In this document: positions 6,351 through 7,780 of the stretch, piece after piece
Layout: every line of letters begins with the position of its first letter
How positions within the stretch are numbered: position 1 is the first letter of the stretch
From: Candidatus Hydrogenedentota bacterium
GTDB taxonomy: Bacteria > Hydrogenedentota > Hydrogenedentia > Hydrogenedentales > CAITNO01
Direction of reading: 5' to 3'
DNA length: 7,780 nucleotides
Assembly (NCBI GenBank): GCA_007118765.1
Contig: SKQZ01000099.1
Location: 1 to 7,780 of the forward strand
Notes under the pieces: model-generated
Seen by the model: the letters and a program-made list of their open reading frames with translations, nothing else
What the model was told of the DNA's origin: nothing
Databases searched by the model: none
Translations under genes and position numbers: made by a program

Positions 6351-7780
6351 ATGCGTCATCGTGCGAGTTTACTGGCTTCGCTGGAAGGCATCAGTCGCGC
6401 CACATTTTTGATCGCACGCGAATTGTCGCAGAACAGCCGTTCCGGGTTGACGCCGAGGTTCCTGGCAAAGAAGTTGGAGTTGTCGCAGGAAGAGATCGAG
6501 TACCTGATTGACGTCAATCATAAACTCCTGTATACCGACCTGACCAAGATACGGCTTGCCCCTGAAGGCTTTCACGCCGTGAAACGGGTGCTCGAAGGGC
6601 TGGAAAGTCACGGCGATGTGGCTGCGCTGATGCAACGTATACGTGCTCTACCCGACCAAGATATCCAACGCATTGAGGAGCGGTTGGGATTATCCGAGGG
6701 GCTTCCCAAAAAAGAACTGTTCGAGCAGGTGTTGACGCATACCTACAAACATCCCGATTCCGTCATGAACTATGTGGCGTCTCATGATTTTTCGGCGTGC
6801 GCCCGTGAAGTATTCGATATTTTATGGCAGTCAAAAGACGGGATTATGAGCGTGTCCCAATTGTATGCGGTCCACGGCGGGTCGGAATACGAAATTGAAC
6901 AGGCCTTGTGGGAGTTGCTTCAGGGGTGCGCCTGTTTTGAGTTGTTCCGGTTTGATTCGGAAGACCGTTTGATGCGGGCAGTCGCGTTATTAAAAGAGGT
7001 ACGCAATTACCGGCATGACGGTGACGCCCACGCCGATGCGCAGGGCGCAAAACTCGCGCCGGTAAAAACAACGGTTGAAGATGTCTGTGCCCGGGGGATT
7101 TCTTTTTCAGAGCATATATGCCGCATAGGGGCCGCCATTGCGGCGCGACGCGCCCGACTGCGCAATGACGGCGAGTTGTTTATGGGCGATAAGCGGCGGC
7201 TTTTGAAGGCCTGTGACGACGATGATGAAGCGCTGTTAAACACGTCTTTGTGGGTTGCAGAAGGACTGGGATGGGTTGCCCGGGTGGACAACACGTTGCA
7301 GGGCGGGGCCATAGACGAAATTGTGGATATGTCCCGCATTGAACGACATCGCGTTGTGTGTAACTGGCTCACGGCACAGGCCGACGTGTCAGCGTCGCGC
7401 ACCCTGCTCGAACAAGCGGCGGAAGAGATGAAATCCGGCGCGTGGTATCGGGTGATGGATTTTCTGCAATACGCCAAGACGCTGGTGGACCAAACCGACG
7501 CGCCGTGTTTGCGGCATATTGGCGCACATTATGAATATGTGGCGCCCAGTGTCAGCGGCGGTGTGGAGTCGCGGTTGGCGCGTGCGCTGGAAGAAACGTT
7601 CGTGTGGCTGGGCATTGTGGATCGCGGTTGGGCCGATGGAGAACCGTGTTTTCGCGTTTCCAAACTGGGGGAAGCCATACTGTTTGACGCCGACCTGCAG
7701 CATCTGCAGGAACACTACCCTGATCAGAAAGGCGACTTCATTGTGCAACCGAACTATGAGGTTGTGGCGGCGGCGGAAGA
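6351..7780 (+). CDS. Helicase-associated (XPB/Ssl2 N-terminal-like) domain protein, partial
   Basis: The frame starts at ATG 6351, with GGAAGG at 6336-6341 nine nt upstream, and stays open for 476 codons to the right edge. It is the N-terminal part of a larger protein. It is predicted soluble and rich in helices, with several short winged-helix-like stretches. These include SGLTPRFLAKKLELSQEEIEYL (about 32-53) and a segment around residues 143-190 beginning AREVFDILWQSKDGIMSVSQLY. No Walker A or DEAH motif is present in the visible part. The last residues, GDFIVQPNYEVVAAAE, match the start of the helicase XPB/Ssl2 N-terminal (helicase-associated) domain, whose hallmark is F-I-V-Q-P-N-x-E-V. 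Family members often lie next to an XPB-type DNA helicase and are presumed to act with it in DNA repair or transcription-coupled processes, but that is inference. The divergent neighbour is comEC. The family call depends mainly on the final motif, so confidence is moderate. Confidence 0.68.
   Translation, partial: MRHRASLLASLEGISRATFLIARELSQNSRSGLTPRFLAKKLELSQEEIEYLIDVNHKLLYTDLTKIRLAPEGFHAVKRVLEGLESHGDVAALMQRIRALPDQDIQRIEERLGLSEGLPKKELFEQVLTHTYKHPDSVMNYVASHDFSACAREVFDILWQSKDGIMSVSQLYAVHGGSEYEIEQALWELLQGCACFELFRFDSEDRLMRAVALLKEVRNYRHDGDAHADAQGAKLAPVKTTVEDVCARGISFSEHICRIGAAIAARRARLRNDGELFMGDKRRLLKACDDDDEALLNTSLWVAEGLGWVARVDNTLQGGAIDEIVDMSRIERHRVVCNWLTAQADVSASRTLLEQAAEEMKSGAWYRVMDFLQYAKTLVDQTDAPCLRHIGAHYEYVAPSVSGGVESRLARALEETFVWLGIVDRGWADGEPCFRVSKLGEAILFDADLQHLQEHYPDQKGDFIVQPNYEVVAAAE

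Overview
This is a moderately GC-rich bacterial window with long open frames, ATG starts and Shine-Dalgarno sites. I recognise six genes: five on the minus strand (1-6126) and one divergent plus-strand gene (6351 to the right edge). The combination of a four-helix-bundle 'suffix' protein, a ThuA plus isochorismatase-like fusion, a tiny DUF5989 protein and an XPB-N-terminal-like protein resembles genomes of the Planctomycetota/Verrucomicrobiota/Lentisphaerota group or Hydrogenedentota. That placement rests on recalled family distribution and is tentative. The 2-hydroxyacyl-CoA dehydratase-type iron-sulfur protein hints at an organism that is at least partly anaerobic.

Layout. 1-310 (minus): N-terminal part of a four-helix-bundle suffix-domain protein, cut by the window edge, with its own promoter at 320-347. 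375-1874 (minus): predicted secreted protein with a ThuA-like domain followed by a cysteine-hydrolase (isochorismatase-like) domain. 1986-3212 (minus): single-subunit HgdB/BcrC-type protein; its start is best placed at the ATG at 3212, behind a perfect GGAGG. 3363-3512 (minus): a 49-residue DUF5989 membrane protein that a standard length cutoff would miss. 3661-6126 (minus): full-length ComEC/Rec2 DNA-uptake channel. 6351-7780 (plus): N-terminal 476 residues of a large protein that reaches the start of an XPB/Ssl2 N-terminal-like (helicase-associated) domain at the right edge.

How the genes relate. The dehydratase-like gene and the ThuA/isochorismatase gene are co-oriented, 111 nt apart, with no clear terminator between them, so they may be co-transcribed. 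A cytoplasmic iron-sulfur enzyme and an exported hydrolase are not an obvious pathway, however. comEC and the helicase-associated gene are divergent and share a 224-nt region holding a good sigma70-type promoter for the latter. No RNA genes, CRISPR arrays, insertion sequences or phage genes are visible, and no gene-free stretch exceeds 300 nt. The clearest candidates for follow-up are the partnerless dehydratase subunit, the exported two-domain hydrolase, and the small genes and partial genes at the edges.
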